Assembly (NCBI RefSeq): GCF_900115075.1
Contig: NZ_FOVG01000004.1
Span: 186,001 to 250,000, forward strand
Direction: 5' to 3'
Length of the DNA stretch: 64,000 nucleotides
DNA from: Candidatus Pantoea varia
Lineage (GTDB): Bacteria; Pseudomonadota; Gammaproteobacteria; Enterobacterales; Enterobacteriaceae
Of this stretch, positions 62,384 through 64,000 are shown one piece after another (within the stretch, counting starts at the first letter, position 1; each line of letters begins with the position of its first letter). The notes under the pieces were generated by a model, which had not been told where the DNA came from, made no database searches, and saw nothing but the letters and a program-made list of their open reading frames with translations. The position numbers and the translations under genes were made by a program.

Positions 62384-62566
62384 ACGCTTTTCACCAAAAT
62401 CAAATCGACTGGCGGCTTTTCCATCAACTCAAATACCGGGTTTGACCTGGCGCAAAAAACTTGTGTCGGGCGGGATAAATTTCACTCAGCGGAGCGGCAA
62501 AGGCTGCATTGTGGCGCGGTTTTGCCGATATAGCATGCGAGACCAACACTAATAATAAGGATCGCC

Positions 62567-63886
62567 ATGTTTTCCACCATTACATCAGGAATCGCTTCGC
62601 GTCACAGCTGGCAGAAGCGCTCACACTCAGCCGCCACGCTGAGCTCTCTCAACGGCTCCATCGCCATGATTGAATTCTCCCCCGATGGCACCATTCTCAG
62701 CGCCAATGCGTTGTTTCTGGCGCGCATGGGCTACACGCTGGCGGAGATTGAAGGCCAGCACCATAGCCTGTTCTGTACCCTGGAGCAGCTTCAGTCACGC
62801 GAGTATCAGGATTTCTGGCAGCGACTGAACCGGGGCGAGAGTTTCAGCAATAAGTTTCTGCGCATGGCAAAGAACAGTCGCCCGATCTGGCTTGAAGCCA
62901 ACTATGTGCCGGTGCAGAACCGTCATGGCAGGGTCATTAAAATCGTTAAGCTGGCGACCGACATTACCAGTCATATTAACGATGCGCATGAGCAGCGCGC
63001 CATCACCACCGCGATTGAGCGGTCGATGGCCGTCATCGCCTTCAACCTCAAAGGTGAAGTGCTTAAAGCGAATGAAAACTTCCTGAAAACCATGGGCTAC
63101 CGTCGTGAAGAGGTAGAAGGTGTTCACCACAGCCGCTTCTGCTCACAGGCACTGCGTGACAGCCGCGAATATAGCGAGTTCTGGCAGCAGCTGAACCGGG
63201 GTGAATTTGTCTCGGGCCAGTTTCCCCGTGTGAATAAGCGAGGTGAGACGGTCTGGCTGCGCGCCACCTACAATCCGGTGTTTGACGAACAGGGCCAGCT
63301 CTATAAAATCGTGAAATTCGCGACGGATGTGACGGCACAGGTGGAAAAGAATCAGCAGGAGCATGATGCGGCTCAGCGGGCTTATCACACCGCACTGCAA
63401 ACGGATCAAAGCACAAAGCTGGGTGCCGATGTAATCGCCAGCAGCGTGCAGACCATGAACGCCCTGGCCGGTGAACTGCAGGGGATCTCAGGTGATATTA
63501 CCGGCCTGAGTGAATCCTCCGATCGTATAGGCGCGATTGTGGAAGGTATTCGCCGGATCGCCGATCAGACCAACCTGCTGGCGCTGAATGCCGCCATAGA
63601 AGCGGCGCGGGCCGGAACCCATGGCCGCAGCTTTGCGGTGGTGGCTAACGAAGTCCGTACGCTGGCAGCGAATATCAACCGCGCCACCAGCGACATTGAA
63701 AATCGGGTACAGCAAAACCATCTGCTGGCGAACCGGGCACTGAAAGGGATTGAATCTAACCTGAAGCGCGCCGATCAGGGCGTACAGCTGGCCCAGGAGG
63801 CGGGCGGCGTGATTGCGGAAATCCGTGAAGGGGCAGCTGATGTAGTACGCGCCATCGGCCAGGTGGCCAAAACGCTTAAAGTCTGA
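62567..63886 (+). CDS. Soluble PAS-PAS-MCP protein, BdlA-like
   Basis: The protein has 439 residues and no transmembrane segment. Two PAS/PAC domains (about 30-145: [20 protein letters not shown]...; and 150-265: [20 protein letters not shown]...) precede a short methyl-accepting signalling domain (about 300-439). The hairpin tip [20 protein letters not shown] is present. Its tip varies ([19 protein letters not shown]). This is the architecture of Pseudomonas BdlA, which controls biofilm dispersal with c-di-GMP. The signalling domain is short and probably lacks full methylation helices. A terminator follows. Function is inferred from domain order. Confidence 0.85.
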   Translation: MFSTITSGIASRHSWQKRSHSAATLSSLNGSIAMIEFSPDGTILSANALFLARMGYTLAEIEGQHHSLFCTLEQLQSREYQDFWQRLNRGESFSNKFLRMAKNSRPIWLEANYVPVQNRHGRVIKIVKLATDITSHINDAHEQRAITTAIERSMAVIAFNLKGEVLKANENFLKTMGYRREEVEGVHHSRFCSQALRDSREYSEFWQQLNRGEFVSGQFPRVNKRGETVWLRATYNPVFDEQGQLYKIVKFATDVTAQVEKNQQEHDAAQRAYHTALQTDQSTKLGADVIASSVQTMNALAGELQGISGDITGLSESSDRIGAIVEGIRRIADQTNLLALNAAIEAARAGTHGRSFAVVANEVRTLAANINRATSDIENRVQQNHLLANRALKGIESNLKRADQGVQLAQEAGGVIAEIREGAADVVRAIGQVAKTLKV

Positions 63887-63894
63887 GGCTCCGC

Positions 63895-63914
63895 GGGGGC
63901 AATCGCCCCCTTTT
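63895..63914 (+). terminator. Terminator after the BdlA-like gene
   Basis: The six-bp stem GGGGGC/GCCCCC with loop AATC is followed by TTTT, 8 nt past the stop. Confidence 0.85.
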
Positions 63915-64000
63915 ACGGTGTTGCCTGAACAGGCGCTTCTGGCGTCGGCGGAATAAAGATGTGATCCAGAATCGCCCGCATCACGGGCGCTGCAGTAATC
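63913..64000 (-). CDS. PBP2-like peptidoglycan transpeptidase, C-terminal end
   Basis: The last 29 codons of a gene entering from outside the window read ITAAPVMRAILDHIFIPPTP and end VQATP. The AAPVMRAILDHI segment matches the C-terminal end of penicillin-binding protein 2 (MrdA), where E. coli has a similar APxMRQILD stretch. The Pro-rich tail is variable in this family. Too little is visible to choose between MrdA and a paralog. Confidence 0.55.
   Translation of the reverse strand, partial: ITAAPVMRAILDHIFIPPTPEAPVQATP

Overview
The window is enterobacterial chromosome, most like Pantoea or a close relative in Erwiniaceae. From position 1 to about 39.5 kb it follows the Escherichia coli 'fau to speC' gene order: fau, serA, rpiA, argP, yggE, argO, mscS, fbaA-pgk-epd, tktA, loiP, speB, speA, metK, galP, sprT, endA, rsmE, gshB, yqgE, ruvX, yggR, yggS, yggT, rdgB, hemW, yggN, yggL, trmB, mutY, yggX, mltC, speC. 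Protein lengths and sequences are close to the E. coli ones. The genus is inferred from divergence and accessory content; no 16S gene is present.

The backbone has four visible departures. A glycosyltransferase plus an O-antigen-ligase-like gene sit between galP and sprT. yggU is absent between yggT and rdgB. nupG is absent between mltC and speC. In its place is about 1 kb of repeats: two inverted copies of a structured GC-rich element, a 63-bp tandem array and a family of short hairpins.

From 40 to 59.9 kb the content is more lineage-specific. It holds an AcuI/YhdH oxidoreductase, a CinA-like amidohydrolase and a complete heme uptake operon (hmuRSTUV) with a Fur box and a divergent SelW-like redox protein. 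Next come yqjI/yqjH (metal regulator and siderophore-interacting reductase), a Rob-like regulator, a cyanide-insensitive-type bd oxidase (cioAB plus DUF2474), an HxlR regulator with divergent qorB, cytoplasmic trehalase treF with an apparent AUU start, and the stress genes yciG, yciF and yciE.

The last 4 kb holds an AT-rich repeat-bearing spacer, a PAS-GGDEF diguanylate cyclase, and tRNA-Phe followed by tandem 157/158-bp repeats that each copy the tRNA 3' end (like the E. coli tyrT/rtT arrangement). It ends with a soluble PAS-PAS-MCP protein of BdlA architecture and the C-terminus of a PBP2-like transpeptidase.

Visible regulation includes a Cra operator before epd-pgk-fbaA, two GalR/GalS-type operators plus a CRP site before galP, a CRP-like site before serA, Fur boxes before hmuR and yqjH, a FNR-like box before cioA, and a palindrome between hxlR and qorB. 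Functions follow by homology to named families recognised by eye; no database search was run.
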